Made by a program: the position numbers and the translations under genes. From Bacteroidota bacterium (GTDB taxonomy: Bacteria; Bacteroidota; Bacteroidia; Cytophagales; Cyclobacteriaceae): a stretch of DNA of 64,000 nucleotides. The notes under the pieces are model-generated. The model was not told the origin of the DNA. It worked only from the letters and a program-made list of their open reading frames with translations, and made no database searches. This document shows positions 16,755-24,834 of the stretch, one piece after another (within the stretch, counting starts at the first letter, position 1; every line of letters starts with the position of its first letter). The DNA lies in the NCBI GenBank assembly GCA_023417065.1, contig JAEZGH010000139.1, forward strand, positions 21,136 through 85,135, in the 5' to 3' direction.

Positions 16755-17795
16755 ATGATCAGGTTTCTCCTGTTACTGGTGTTAATGCTGCAATTGAACG
16801 TGGTGGTAACTGCTCAGGACCCTCAATTTTCACAGTTTTACGCAGCCCCGTTGTATCTCAATCCCGCGCTGAGCGGAGGTACAGGGCAGGCCCGCGCCGG
16901 TCTCAATTACCGAAATCAATGGCCGGCAATCGATGCGAACTTTACAACGATGTCGGTTTACTTCGATTACTTTATTGAAGATTACAACAGTGGGGTGGGG
17001 ATCATCATCAACCGCGATCAGGAAGGTCTCGCCGGGCTGCGAAGTCTGAGTGTAGGCTTGCAGTACTCGTATGAATTGCAACTGACGAAGTACCTGGGAT
17101 TTCGCCCCGGTGTTCAGGTCGGTATCTACAATCGCGACATAAACTTCGGTAAACTAACCTTCGGCGATCAGTACGATCCCGTCACCGGCGAATTCCTAAA
17201 CCAACCAACGGCTGAGCAATTTAACACGATGAACAGCCGGACTTTTGCAGACATATCTTTTGGTGGCGTGCTATTTACAAACAAGGCCTGGCTCGGCGTT
17301 TCGGCCTGGCATCTCACGCAGCCGAATCAAAGTCTTATAGGCGAAGTAAGCAAGTTGCCCATGAAGCTGTCACTCCACGGGGGATTCAAGTTTATGCTGA
17401 AGCCCGGCGTTGTTGGTTCGGGCGTGTATGCGAGAAACTCCGAAAGAAGCATCGCCCCGGCATTCCAGTACCGCCACCAGGGGAAGTTTGATCAGATGGA
17501 CCTGGGTATGTACTTCACCTTTGAACCACTTGTCCTTGGTACGTGGTATCGCGGCGTGCCGTTTAAGAATTTTGGTCCTTATGTAAACAATGAATCAATT
17601 GTGCTGCTGATAGGCTTTACCAAGCTGGGAGCAAAAGACGGTATTAACCTGGGTTATAGTTTCGACTATACGATTTCGAAACTGGGACCACAAAGTGGGG
17701 GAGCCCACGAGTTCAGCCTCGTGTACACCTGGCCGATGCGCAATCCGCGGAAGCCGCCCAGAGATAAGCTGATAATCCCGTGTCCGGATTTCTAG
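16755..17795 (+). CDS. PorP/SprF family type IX secretion outer-membrane protein
   Basis: A 346-residue outer-membrane beta-barrel of the PorP/SprF family, from the ATG at 16755, which gives a signal peptide (MIRFLLLLVLMLQLNVVVTA). The mature start QDPQFSQFYAAPLYLNPAL is the family hallmark; later features are LNYRNQWPAI, FDYFIEDYNSGVGI, and a C-terminal run LGYSFDYTISKLGPQSGGAHE before FSLVYTWP. In Flavobacterium, SprF helps secretion and attachment of SprB, which has a type B sorting domain. Here the gene faces such a substrate on the other strand, so it is likely its dedicated partner. Upstream in-frame starts add residues that do not look like protein. Confidence 0.93.
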   Translation: MIRFLLLLVLMLQLNVVVTAQDPQFSQFYAAPLYLNPALSGGTGQARAGLNYRNQWPAIDANFTTMSVYFDYFIEDYNSGVGIIINRDQEGLAGLRSLSVGLQYSYELQLTKYLGFRPGVQVGIYNRDINFGKLTFGDQYDPVTGEFLNQPTAEQFNTMNSRTFADISFGGVLFTNKAWLGVSAWHLTQPNQSLIGEVSKLPMKLSLHGGFKFMLKPGVVGSGVYARNSERSIAPAFQYRHQGKFDQMDLGMYFTFEPLVLGTWYRGVPFKNFGPYVNNESIVLLIGFTKLGAKDGINLGYSFDYTISKLGPQSGGAHEFSLVYTWPMRNPRKPPRDKLIIPCPDF

Positions 17796-17803
17796 AAACT
17801 GAG

Positions 17804-17835
17804 AGCCGTCTCAATCAAAGGGACGGCTTTTTTTT
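17804..17835 (+). terminator. Intrinsic terminator of the PorP/SprF gene
   Basis: AGCCGTC (17804-17810) and GACGGCT (17822-17828) form a stem followed by a run of nine T. It begins nine bases after the stop codon. Confidence 0.9.
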
Positions 17836-18344
17836 GTTGCCGGTTGCCGGATCGCTGCAATTGTCCGGCGAGTCCCGCTTTGTCCCGAGTGCCCGAACCA
17901 ATAAAATTATCCTATACCCGGCGCTCCTATCTTCATTGCGCCTTCATACTCTCCTGCCAGGGACTTCGTGGTGTCTTCCTGCGCGCGTCATACATGCAGG
18001 AATGATTACGTTACCGTAAAGCAAAATTATAGCATAGATGGCCGTGCTTTATGCTATGTCTTTGCTATTACTATGCTTTAATTATGCTTTGCGTATGCTT
18101 TGTGCACCACTTCCTGTCGAAGAAACTACGGATTCCTTCGCAGGACCTGTAAAACGTCAATAAAGATTATGGAAACGAGTCGTGGGGGGATGACCTAAGA
18201 TAACAGACTTTTCACTTTGAGACAAGCGAAGGCGTCTTTATACTTCCGATAGGATTTTCGATAACCTGTAACAGGCAACCGGCAAGCCTTACGCGACGGG
18301 CGTTTTGACTTGAGCCTTGATACCTGAACCTGGAACCTAAAAAG
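17836..18344. other. Gene-free interval with degenerate short repeats
   Basis: No credible gene is seen in these 509 bases. Short repeats are scattered through it: GTTGCCG twice in a row near 17836, an 11-bp series at 18072-18104, and heptad-like TGATACC/TGAACC/TGGAACC near 18318-18338. It looks like a decayed repeat island similar to the one at 63.4-63.8 kb. Confidence 0.5.
18044..18104. repeat. 11-bp tandem repeats with core TATGCTTT
   Basis: Three adjacent units TATGCTTTAAT (18072-18082), TATGCTTTGCG (18083-18093) and TATGCTTTGTG (18094-18104) share their first eight bases. Upstream 18044-18071 has weaker copies (GTGCTTTATGC, TCTTTGCTATT), and AAAGC/AGCATA in the other orientation occurs just before that. 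Confidence 0.6.
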
Positions 18345-18379
18345 AAGAGGCTGCCTTGCGGAGACAGCCTCTTTTTTTT
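18345..18379. terminator. Bidirectional terminator at the end of the FKBP gene
   Basis: AAGAGGCTG (18345-18353) and CAGCCTCTT (18365-18373) flank an 11-base loop, with a T-run on the plus side and an A-rich stretch before the stem that reads as T-rich on the minus side. It directly abuts the stop of the minus-strand FKBP gene. Confidence 0.85.
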
Positions 18380-18850
18380 TTAGTGGTGATGTCCACCCGG
18401 TCCGTGTACGTGACCGTGAGTGATCTCTTCTTCAGTAGCATTGCGTACTTCCATAACTTCAACATCGAAGTTCAATTCAACGCCTGCGAGAGGGTGATTT
18501 GCGTCAACGGTGACATTGTCGGCTTCGACAGCAGTGACCGTTACCACACCACCCTGATTGGTGGAGAACTTCATACCTGGCTTCACTTCCTGAGTACCAA
18601 ATGCAGAACGCGGAACCTTCTGAACCATACCGGGATCGACCTGGCCATATCCCTTTTCAGGGGAAATCTTTAGTGAGAATTTATCTCCTGTATTCTTCCC
18701 TTCAAGTCCTTCTTCCATTCCGGAGATAAGATTGCCTGCACCGTGAAGGTAGTAGAGAGGATCCCTGCCCTCGCTGGAGTCGATTACTTCACCTTCATTA
18801 TTTCTCAACGTATAATGAATCGCGGCAACTTTGTTTTTCGAAATCTGCAT
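18380..18850 (-). CDS. slyD: FKBP-type peptidyl-prolyl cis-trans isomerase, SlyD-like
   Basis: A 156-residue cytosolic isomerase and chaperone. The FKBP fold is split by an IF (insert-in-flap) chaperone domain: N-terminal VAAIHYTLRNNEGEVIDSS, then LISGMEEGLEGKNTGDKFSL, the insert PEKGYGQVDPGMVQKVPRSA, and the closing NHPLAGVELNFDVEVMEV, all in SlyD order. The C-terminus is His-rich (HGHVHGPGGHHH), like the metal-binding tail of SlyD proteins, which bind nickel or zinc; the tail is short here. Full length for the family and a single-gene unit with its own terminator. Confidence 0.92.
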   Translation of the reverse strand: MQISKNKVAAIHYTLRNNEGEVIDSSEGRDPLYYLHGAGNLISGMEEGLEGKNTGDKFSLKISPEKGYGQVDPGMVQKVPRSAFGTQEVKPGMKFSTNQGGVVTVTAVEADNVTVDANHPLAGVELNFDVEVMEVRNATEEEITHGHVHGPGGHHH

Positions 18851-18979
18851 ATCCTATTATTGTTTTTATGTTATCATACGGCAGAACAGCTATGCCGTCC
18901 GATGCCCGTTATGTGATTTAAAGGTAACCAAACCTTTTTGATCGCAAAATCATGCGACTATAAATCAGGCTATTAAATA

Positions 18980-19007
18980 ATAATGGCACCCCGCGAGGTG
19001 CCATTAT
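18980..19007 (-). terminator. Terminator of the coiled-coil lipoprotein gene
   Basis: ATAATGGCACC (18980-18990) and GGTGCCATTAT (18997-19007) form an 11-bp perfect stem with a 6-base loop, 24 bases beyond the stop of the minus-strand gene, with an A/T-rich flank. Confidence 0.75.
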
Positions 19008-19030
19008 CTCTCAAAAACTTCTTATGTTGA

Positions 19031-19768
19031 TTAGCTCAATTCTTTTTCAAGTTCATCAATTTTTGCCTGAGCTTCTTCCTTACCGAAGGAAAGTGACATC
19101 TTATAAAGTTCAAGCGCTTCTCTTATGGTTTCTTTCTTCTTCTTGGGAGCGAATTTGGTTCTGTCAGCAGCTGTTTCGAGAGCCTGAGCCTGTGCGAAAT
19201 ACAGGTCAGCCTGAGTATTCTTAGCAGATGTGCTGGTTTCTTCAACCTGCGTTTCAAGCGCTGCTATATCCTGCTCGCGAAGTTTGATGGTTTCCGAATT
19301 TACGGCAAGTAGCGAATCGCGCTCATTCACAGAGCGGCTGAGGTTTGCATTTTCTCCGCGGAAGCGTTCTACTTCTTCCTGAAGGGCTGCAATCTGCTGA
19401 GATCTAAGTTCAAGGTCAGCTTTCAGACGCTTGATCGTAGCTTGTGTTGCACTGTTCCGTTTAACAGTTGTTTCAAGTTCGGCGATTTTAGCCTGTGTTT
19501 CACGGATGTGGTTGTTGATGCTTACAAGACGGTTCTTGTAGTCTTTGTAAGAGGTTCCTTCAACTACATCGGCGCGAAGCAGTTGACGGCTGGCATCGAT
19601 AGAATCGATCAATGCGCCAACTTCTTCAAATTCCTTGTTCGTTTGCTGGCTCACCTGAAGTTCAGTCCTCAGTGAATCCACCTGCGCTTGCAAGCGGGTC
19701 TTTTCTTTATCTTCGCAGCTCCAGAGAAGGGCTACCAGTGGTAGCGCGAGAATTATCCTGCTAGTCAT
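19031..19768 (-). CDS. Coiled-coil lipoprotein of unknown function
   Basis: A 245-residue predicted lipoprotein. The N-terminus MTSRIILALPLVALLWSC has a lipobox ending at Cys18. Residues about 25-195 are nearly all heptad-like coiled coil (QAQVDSLRTELQVSQQTNKE, IRETQAKIAELETTVKRNSA, LRSQQIAALQEEVERFRGEN), followed by a helical, TPR-like tail (DLYFAQAQALETAADRTKFA, KKKETIREALELYKMSLSFG). Long periplasmic coiled coils of this kind often bridge membrane and peptidoglycan or scaffold envelope proteins, but no family is recognised. Monocistronic, with a terminator downstream and more than 200 bases to the next gene upstream. Confidence 0.75.
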   Translation of the reverse strand: MTSRIILALPLVALLWSCEDKEKTRLQAQVDSLRTELQVSQQTNKEFEEVGALIDSIDASRQLLRADVVEGTSYKDYKNRLVSINNHIRETQAKIAELETTVKRNSATQATIKRLKADLELRSQQIAALQEEVERFRGENANLSRSVNERDSLLAVNSETIKLREQDIAALETQVEETSTSAKNTQADLYFAQAQALETAADRTKFAPKKKKETIREALELYKMSLSFGKEEAQAKIDELEKELS

Positions 19769-19969
19769 ATACGTGTTGTGTTTAAGTTCACCGGAGTTCA
19801 GTTCAAAAGCGATGCGAGTTATAGCCGTAGGGTGTAGTATCCGTTAAACGGATGCTTTTGATGTTAAACGGTAAATTTTGACGTCGAGATAATTATTACG
19901 GATCCTTTGATCCCCCATCTGTGGGGAAATATTCAGCATACTGTTGAAGCACATTGGCCCGAAACAAAA

Positions 19970-19991
19970 AAATCCAGCCGAAGCTGGATTT
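19970..19991 (-). terminator. Terminator of the 196-residue secreted protein gene
   Basis: AAATCCAGC (19970-19978), tetraloop CGAA, GCTGGATTT (19983-19991); on the minus strand it is followed by T-rich sequence (AAAAAA before 19970 on the plus strand). Confidence 0.85.
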
Positions 19992-20019
19992 CTATAAAAT
20001 GTCTATGAGCCAATCGGTC

Positions 20020-20610
20020 CTATTTAAGCTTCCCTTTCAGGAAGCCACCGAGTGATTTTCCCGCTTTTGCATAAGATTCCTGCAAGCGGAGGCCGGTTTC
20101 GTAATCCATCCCGAAGGCATCCCTGCCGGGAGAATTTTTGATGCTGATTTTCGCCAGCACATTGTCAGGGTTGGCAGTTTCAACAAACCAAACTTCGGCG
20201 TCTATATAGGCGGGAACACGCATAACGCCCACGTTCCAGCCGGGTTCAGTACGCGTAGTTTTGAAGATCATCGTATAGGGACTTGAGTCGTCAACTGCCG
20301 ACATTCCGGAATGCTTCGAGAACAGCTCGCGGAATTGAGGTTCAAAGCGATCTTTGCGGTCGGCTACCCACGCTTTCTCCCACGTGTCGCCACGACCAGG
20401 TTCCTTTTCATCAAGCTTTTGCTTTTTTTCCTGGATGTAGTCCTTCTCATCCTTGTCTTTCCCCACAATCATCGGGGAATAGGTGAATTCCGTCTTGAAT
20501 GATTTGGCACCCTTCAGTTTCGCCAGATCACCTTCAATAACTTTGATTTTCTGAGCATTCACTGCCGTGAGGGACAGCATTAGCACAATAACAGGTAGGA
20601 AATGTCTCAT
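20020..20610 (-). CDS. Secreted protein of unknown function, 196 residues
   Basis: A signal peptide (MRHFLPVIVLMLSLTAVNAQ) is followed by about 175 residues with a charged DKDEKDYIQEKKQKLDEKEP segment, a FEPQFRELFSKHSGM segment and beta-rich TMIFKTTRTEPGWNVG, VMRVPAYIDAEVWFVETANP and VLAKISIKNSPGRDAFG. The alternation of an effector-like first half and strands later resembles other Bacteroidota periplasmic proteins, but I do not recognise the family. It stands alone with its own terminator. Confidence 0.7.
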   Translation of the reverse strand: MRHFLPVIVLMLSLTAVNAQKIKVIEGDLAKLKGAKSFKTEFTYSPMIVGKDKDEKDYIQEKKQKLDEKEPGRGDTWEKAWVADRKDRFEPQFRELFSKHSGMSAVDDSSPYTMIFKTTRTEPGWNVGVMRVPAYIDAEVWFVETANPDNVLAKISIKNSPGRDAFGMDYETGLRLQESYAKAGKSLGGFLKGKLK

Positions 20611-20723
20611 AATGTATTTTGTTAAACAGCCTTCTTTAACGATGCCAGCAGGCGTTTGGATGATCCTTTTTGAACAAATTTACAGTTTTATTTTCGGGCG
20701 GCCCTAAAACCCCGTGTTCTTTC

Positions 20724-20731
20724 TATTTTTG
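20724..20731 (+). promoter_or_regulatory. -7 box upstream of the sialidase-like gene
   Basis: TATTTTTG matches TAnnTTTG and lies 20 bases before the ATG at 20751, implying a leader of about 13 bases. This also argues against starts upstream of 20751. Confidence 0.5.
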
Positions 20732-20750
20732 CCAAAATTTGGTCCTGCTT

Positions 20751-22025
20751 ATGAGTTGCCGATGGTTTTTTCTTTTCCTCCTGATAGCATGCTGTTCCCA
20801 CGCCGTTGCCCAGATTACAAATATCAGACTCAGTGAAACAGCGGCGGATGCCACGCGGGATCCCTCCATTGCCATCAATCCCAAAAATCCCCTGAACATC
20901 GTTGCGGCCTCCGCCAGAGATCAGGTGTACGTTACCAACGATGGCGGGAAAACGTGGAAATCGCAAACGCTGTCGTCAACTTTTGGTGTAGACGGCGCAC
21001 CGGTTGTTGTTGCTGATTCAAAGGGTACTTTTTATCTCTTTCACCTGACGGGGTCTGGCGATGGCGAGGAAAACCCGAATTCCATTATTTGTCAGATGTC
21101 CTCCGATGGCGGCGCGACCTGGGATGGCGGTACTCCCGTGGTTCCCGGTCCCGGGAAAGGTCATCATAAACCCTGGGCGTCCATCGATGGCAAGGGTCAC
21201 GTTCACGTAACGTGGACACAGGCAGATAAACTCGCGAGCTCAGATTCCACTTGTCAGTCAGTCGTCATGCTGAGCTCTTCTTCCAACGGAAAGAAGTGGA
21301 CGAAGCCAGTGCAGATCTCGAATCTCCCGGGCGATTGCAGCGACAATGGCAACACGGCTGCGGGAGCGGTCTCCGGCATGAGTGACGATAAGAAGCTCTA
21401 CGTAGCGTGGTCGAATCGCAACAAAATATATCTGGACAGATCTTTCGACGGTGGAGGGATGTGGCTCTCCAATGATATCGTGGTTGGAGATCATCCCGGA
21501 GGCTGGAAGATGGTGGTGCCCGGCCATGCCGATTGCACTGGAATGCCCGTGCTTGTTGTTGACAGAAGCAAGGCCCAAAGTAAAGGACTTATCTACCTGG
21601 TGTGGGCTGATCAGCGCTCCGGTGAGAATAACACCGATATCTGGTTTATGCGATCAAACAACTTCGGTGATTATTGGAGCACGCCGATGAAGGTGGGAGG
21701 TGATCAGAACGATAAGCACCAGTATATGCCCAGGATGACGATCGATAACACCACTGGTTACCTGTATATCGTTTATTATGACCGAAGCGATTACGACGAC
21801 AATCAGACCGATGTGTTCCTTGCCTATTCACGCGATGCCGGTAGTACATTCAAGACAATCAAAATAAGCGAGTCTCCCTTCATACCTGATGAATCTGCAT
21901 CCCTTGGTGATTATGTGAATATTTCGGCTCATAAGGGCGTGATTACACCGATATGGACGCGTATGGATGAGGGCAAAACCAGCATCTGGACTGCAGTGAT
22001 CAGGGAGGATCAGCTTCCAAAATAG
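20751..22025 (+). CDS. Sialidase-like secreted beta-propeller protein (BNR/Asp-box repeats)
   Basis: A 424-residue protein from the ATG at 20751, with signal peptide MSCRWFFLFLLIACCSHAVAQ. At least five Asp-box-like motifs of the S-x-D-x-G-x-x-W type are visible: YVTNDGGKTW, MSSDGGATW, DRSFDGGGMW, MRSNNFGDYW and AYSRDAGSTF, the hallmark of sialidase-type six-bladed propellers. The catalytic residues of true exo-sialidases (Arg triad, Tyr/Glu pair) cannot be assigned with certainty, so it may be a sialidase or only share the fold. It is probably periplasmic or exported. The next gene, a small membrane protein, follows after 42 bases. Confidence 0.8.
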   Translation: MSCRWFFLFLLIACCSHAVAQITNIRLSETAADATRDPSIAINPKNPLNIVAASARDQVYVTNDGGKTWKSQTLSSTFGVDGAPVVVADSKGTFYLFHLTGSGDGEENPNSIICQMSSDGGATWDGGTPVVPGPGKGHHKPWASIDGKGHVHVTWTQADKLASSDSTCQSVVMLSSSSNGKKWTKPVQISNLPGDCSDNGNTAAGAVSGMSDDKKLYVAWSNRNKIYLDRSFDGGGMWLSNDIVVGDHPGGWKMVVPGHADCTGMPVLVVDRSKAQSKGLIYLVWADQRSGENNTDIWFMRSNNFGDYWSTPMKVGGDQNDKHQYMPRMTIDNTTGYLYIVYYDRSDYDDNQTDVFLAYSRDAGSTFKTIKISESPFIPDESASLGDYVNISAHKGVITPIWTRMDEGKTSIWTAVIREDQLPK

Positions 22026-22067
22026 GGGATGGCATGAGGTTTAATTCATATTTCTTAAAAACGAAAT

Positions 22068-22283
22068 ATGAAAACCCTTGGAATTATTTTAATTGTTGTG
22101 GGTGGTCTCATGACCATTTTCACCGGATTCAACCTCGTAACGAAAGAAGAAGTTGTGGACATTGGGCCACTGGAGGTTAACAAAGAAAAGAAAACACCTA
22201 TAGCATGGTCGCCTATCATTGGAGGGGTCATCCTTGTGGCAGGGATTGTTGTTCTCCTTACGGGAAATAAAAAAGGAGTCTAG
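22068..22283 (+). CDS. Small two-helix membrane protein
   Basis: A 71-residue protein with two hydrophobic segments, LGIILIVVGGLMTIFTGFNL (4-23) and SPIIGGVILVAGIVVLLTG (48-66), linked by a charged loop VTKEEVVDIGPLEVNKEKKT. The overall plan is a helical hairpin with both ends cytosolic, common among small Bacteroidota proteins of unknown role. The final codons encode one arm of a terminator hairpin, and the stop codon touches the stop codon of the next, convergent gene. Confidence 0.75.
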   Translation: MKTLGIILIVVGGLMTIFTGFNLVTKEEVVDIGPLEVNKEKKTPIAWSPIIGGVILVAGIVVLLTGNKKGV

Positions 22284-22297
22284 TCAAGACTCCTTTT
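22271..22297. terminator. Bidirectional terminator spanning two stop codons
   Basis: AAAAGGAGTCT (22271-22281) and AGACTCCTTTT (22287-22297) form a perfect 11-bp stem with a 5-base loop. The TAG of the small membrane protein (22281-22283) and the TGA of the DsbA-like gene (22284-22286 on the minus strand) lie inside it, so the hairpin is encoded partly by both reading frames. Confidence 0.85.
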
Positions 22298-22955
22298 CTG
22301 CTCTTGCTGGTGTCTTTTCCTTGCCGATATTCTGCAAGGCTTTGATAAACGTTTCCGTAGACTGTGCACCGGATATTCCAAACTTCTTGTCGACGATGAA
22401 GAACGGTACTCCTGTTATTCCGAGTTTATAGATTTCCTGTTCTTCAAGTGCGATCTGAAGCAGCGAATTTTCGTCCTCAAGCATTTGCCGCGTTTTTGCG
22501 GCATCAAGTCCCGCGAGCTCGGCAATCTTATACAGGTTTTCGTCATTTGACAGGTCAACGCCGTCGGTGAAGTAAGCTTTGAACAGAAGGTCTGCGACTT
22601 CCTTCTGACGGCCTTCAGTACCTGCATACTGGATCAGTGCGTGAGCCTTGCGCGTATTGGGATAGCGAAGCTGCTTATCAAAGTTGAATTCAAGACCTTC
22701 CCCGGCAGCAACCTGTGTAACATGCTGGGTCAGGCTCTGGTATCGTTCTTCACCACCGAACTTTTCGGACAGGTAATCCTTCTGATTTCTGCCGGAGTCG
22801 GGGATGGCGGGGTTCAATTCAAACGGGCGGTATTCAACCACGAAGTCGTAATCGTGTCGCAGCGCATCCAGGGCCGCCTCAAGCCTGCGTTTTCCAATAT
22901 AACACCAGGGGCATACGACGTCGGAAACAACATCAATACTAATCTTTTGTTTCAT
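22284..22955 (-). CDS. DsbA-family thiol oxidoreductase, FrnE-like
   Basis: A 223-residue protein without a signal peptide, so probably cytosolic. The thioredoxin-fold active site is CPWC (SDVVCPWCYIGKRRLE, residues 13-28), the characteristic FrnE/DSBA-oxidoreductase sequence. The helical insertion and the cis-Pro loop GITGVPFFIVDKKFG near 180-195 are as expected. FrnE relatives are thought to act as disulfide isomerases or in polyketide-like oxidation and stress response. The ATG at 22955 is preferred over one six codons earlier. The gene ends in a shared terminator with its convergent neighbour. Confidence 0.9.
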   Translation of the reverse strand: MKQKISIDVVSDVVCPWCYIGKRRLEAALDALRHDYDFVVEYRPFELNPAIPDSGRNQKDYLSEKFGGEERYQSLTQHVTQVAAGEGLEFNFDKQLRYPNTRKAHALIQYAGTEGRQKEVADLLFKAYFTDGVDLSNDENLYKIAELAGLDAAKTRQMLEDENSLLQIALEEQEIYKLGITGVPFFIVDKKFGISGAQSTETFIKALQNIGKEKTPARAEKES

Positions 22956-23069
22956 GCAGAAGCGTTTCGTCAATTAACAGAGCAATATTAGATAAAAGTT
23001 CTGTTGCCGAAAGCTTTCGTTAAAGTGGACGGCAGGGTTCATTATAGTGAGATATTAAAACCTTTATAC

Positions 23070-23077
23070 TATTTTTG
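23070..23077 (+). promoter_or_regulatory. -7 box upstream of ahcY
   Basis: TATTTTTG matches TAnnTTTG and lies 27 bases before the ATG of the adenosylhomocysteinase gene. No good -33 TTTG box is seen. Confidence 0.45.
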
Positions 23078-23103
23078 TGTTCCAGTATTGAAAATCCAGA
23101 AAA

Positions 23104-24411
23104 ATGACTGTAGACGAAAAAGTTAGATTCAAAGTAAAAGACCTTTCACTTGCTGATTGGGGTCGGAAAGAAATTCGCCTTGCCGAAGCTGAAATGCCCG
23201 GCCTTATGGCCCTTCGTGAAGAATTCGGCAAAGAAAAGCCGTTGAAAGGTGCGCGTATCGCAGGTTGCCTGCACATGACAATACAGACAGCCGTTCTGAT
23301 AGAAACGCTTGTTGAACTAGGTGCTGAAGTTACCTGGTCTTCCTGCAATATATTTTCTACCCAGGATCACGCAGCAGCAGCTATTGCGGCAGCCGGTATC
23401 CCTGTATTCGCATGGAAAGGAATGAATGAGCAGGAGTTTGACTGGTGTATTGAGCAAACGCTGCATGCCTTTGAAGGTGGCAAACCGCTCAATATGATTC
23501 TCGATGACGGCGGGGACCTGACGAATATGGTGCTCGACCGTTTCCCTGAACTTGTTTCCGGAATCAAAGGCATCTCTGAAGAAACGACTACCGGTGTTCA
23601 TCGTCTGATTGAACGCATGAACAATGGAAAACTTCCTATTCCTGCCATCAATATCAACGACAGCGTTACCAAGTCGAAGTTCGATAACAAATACGGTTGT
23701 AAAGAATCCTGTGTCGATGCGATACGCAGAGCAACTGACGTGATGATCGCCGGTAAGGTGGCGGTTGTAGCAGGTTATGGCGATGTGGGTAAAGGTTCAG
23801 CAGCATCACTGCGCGGCGCCGGTGCCCGTGTGATTGTTACTGAAATCGATCCGATCTGTGCCTTGCAGGCTGCGATGGACGGTTATGCCGTAAAACGCAT
23901 GGATGATGCGGTGAAGGAAGCCGATATCATCGTGACAGCTACCGGTAATCACAGCATCGTCGTGGATCGTCATTTTCAGTCGATGAAAGACAAGACGATT
24001 GTTTGTAACATCGGTCACTTCGACAATGAAATCGATGTGGCATGGTTGAACAAAAACGCACAGAAAGATACAATCAAGCCTCAGGTCGATATTTACACGC
24101 TTTCGAACGGAAATCAGGTTATCCTGCTTGCCGAAGGCCGTCTTGTAAATCTTGGCTGCGCGATGGGTCACCCTTCATTTGTGATGTCGAATTCATTTAC
24201 GAACCAGACACTTGCACAAATTGAATTGTGGCAACATTCAGACCGCTATGAAAACAAGGTGTATATGCTGCCTAAACATCTCGATGAAAAAGTGGCAAGA
24301 CTGCACCTGAAGAAAATCGGTGTCGAACTCGACGTTCTCAGCGAATCGCAGGCCAAATACATTGGCGTGGAAGTAAAAGGTCCATTCAAGCCGGATTATT
24401 ACAGATATTAG
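23104..24411 (+). CDS. ahcY: Adenosylhomocysteinase
   Basis: A 435-residue cytosolic enzyme that splits S-adenosylhomocysteine into adenosine and homocysteine, clearing the product of methyl-transfer reactions. It has all family landmarks: AGCLHMTIQTAVLIETL, the SCNIFSTQDHAAAAI segment that binds substrate, EETTTGVHRL, the NAD-binding Rossmann segment VVAGYGDVGKGSAASLRGAG near 220-240, and the C-terminal ending PDYYRY, whose Lys/Tyr reach into the neighbour's NAD pocket. Normal length for the bacterial enzyme. It is a single-gene unit with its own terminator. Confidence 0.97.
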   Translation: MTVDEKVRFKVKDLSLADWGRKEIRLAEAEMPGLMALREEFGKEKPLKGARIAGCLHMTIQTAVLIETLVELGAEVTWSSCNIFSTQDHAAAAIAAAGIPVFAWKGMNEQEFDWCIEQTLHAFEGGKPLNMILDDGGDLTNMVLDRFPELVSGIKGISEETTTGVHRLIERMNNGKLPIPAININDSVTKSKFDNKYGCKESCVDAIRRATDVMIAGKVAVVAGYGDVGKGSAASLRGAGARVIVTEIDPICALQAAMDGYAVKRMDDAVKEADIIVTATGNHSIVVDRHFQSMKDKTIVCNIGHFDNEIDVAWLNKNAQKDTIKPQVDIYTLSNGNQVILLAEGRLVNLGCAMGHPSFVMSNSFTNQTLAQIELWQHSDRYENKVYMLPKHLDEKVARLHLKKIGVELDVLSESQAKYIGVEVKGPFKPDYYRY

Positions 24412-24435
24412 AATTCAGCCAAGCATATCTTGAAA

Positions 24436-24465
24436 AGGGCCCCGAATCATCGGGGCTTTTTTTAT
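24436..24465 (+). terminator. Intrinsic terminator of ahcY
   Basis: AAGGGCCCCGA pairs with TCGGGGCTT (the first arm carries one extra G) around a 3-base loop, followed by a T-run. It starts 24 bases after the stop. Confidence 0.88.
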
Positions 24466-24490
24466 TTTGCGGTTTATTAATATCGGCCTA

Positions 24491-24805
24491 ATGGAGACAC
24501 TTTTGAAACTTGCTTTCGCAATACTCTTCTCAGCAATCGTATCAGGAGGGGCAGCGACGCTGAACAACGATGAACTCCCCGCGGTAAATGATATCCAGTT
24601 TATCTGCATGAAAACGCACAAAGCGTCTAACTCCTGTCATTTCAATTTCAAAGTGGATGGTGCCAAATTCCGTTTCGTAGATGTGGGATGCAAGTGGGGA
24701 AAGAAGAAAGACGAACTGGTGAAGAAGGTTGAAGAGGGTTCAATCTTTCTGGCGAAAGACTGGAAGATCAGTTGTCCGGAACCAAAAGGAGAAGAGGGCC
24801 TGTAA
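24491..24805 (+). CDS. Small secreted protein with four cysteines, unknown function
   Basis: A 104-residue protein from the ATG at 24491. Residues 1-20 look like a signal peptide (METLLKLAFAILFSAIVSGG). The mature part is cysteine-containing and charged: IQFICMKTHKASNSCHFNFKV, DVGCKWGKKKDELVKKV, WKISCPEPKGEEG. Four Cys at positions that could make two disulfides suggest a periplasmic or exported protein. No family is recognised. The upstream frame from 24467 adds eight residues that lack signal-peptide character. Confidence 0.6.
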   Translation: METLLKLAFAILFSAIVSGGAATLNNDELPAVNDIQFICMKTHKASNSCHFNFKVDGAKFRFVDVGCKWGKKKDELVKKVEEGSIFLAKDWKISCPEPKGEEGL

Positions 24806-24834
24806 GCGTTCTGCGGCGCTGCAGGCGCATCACA

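Noticed and set aside
17780..18019. A 79-codon frame after the PorP/SprF gene
   Set aside because: It overlaps the end of that gene and its terminator and has no protein-like pattern.
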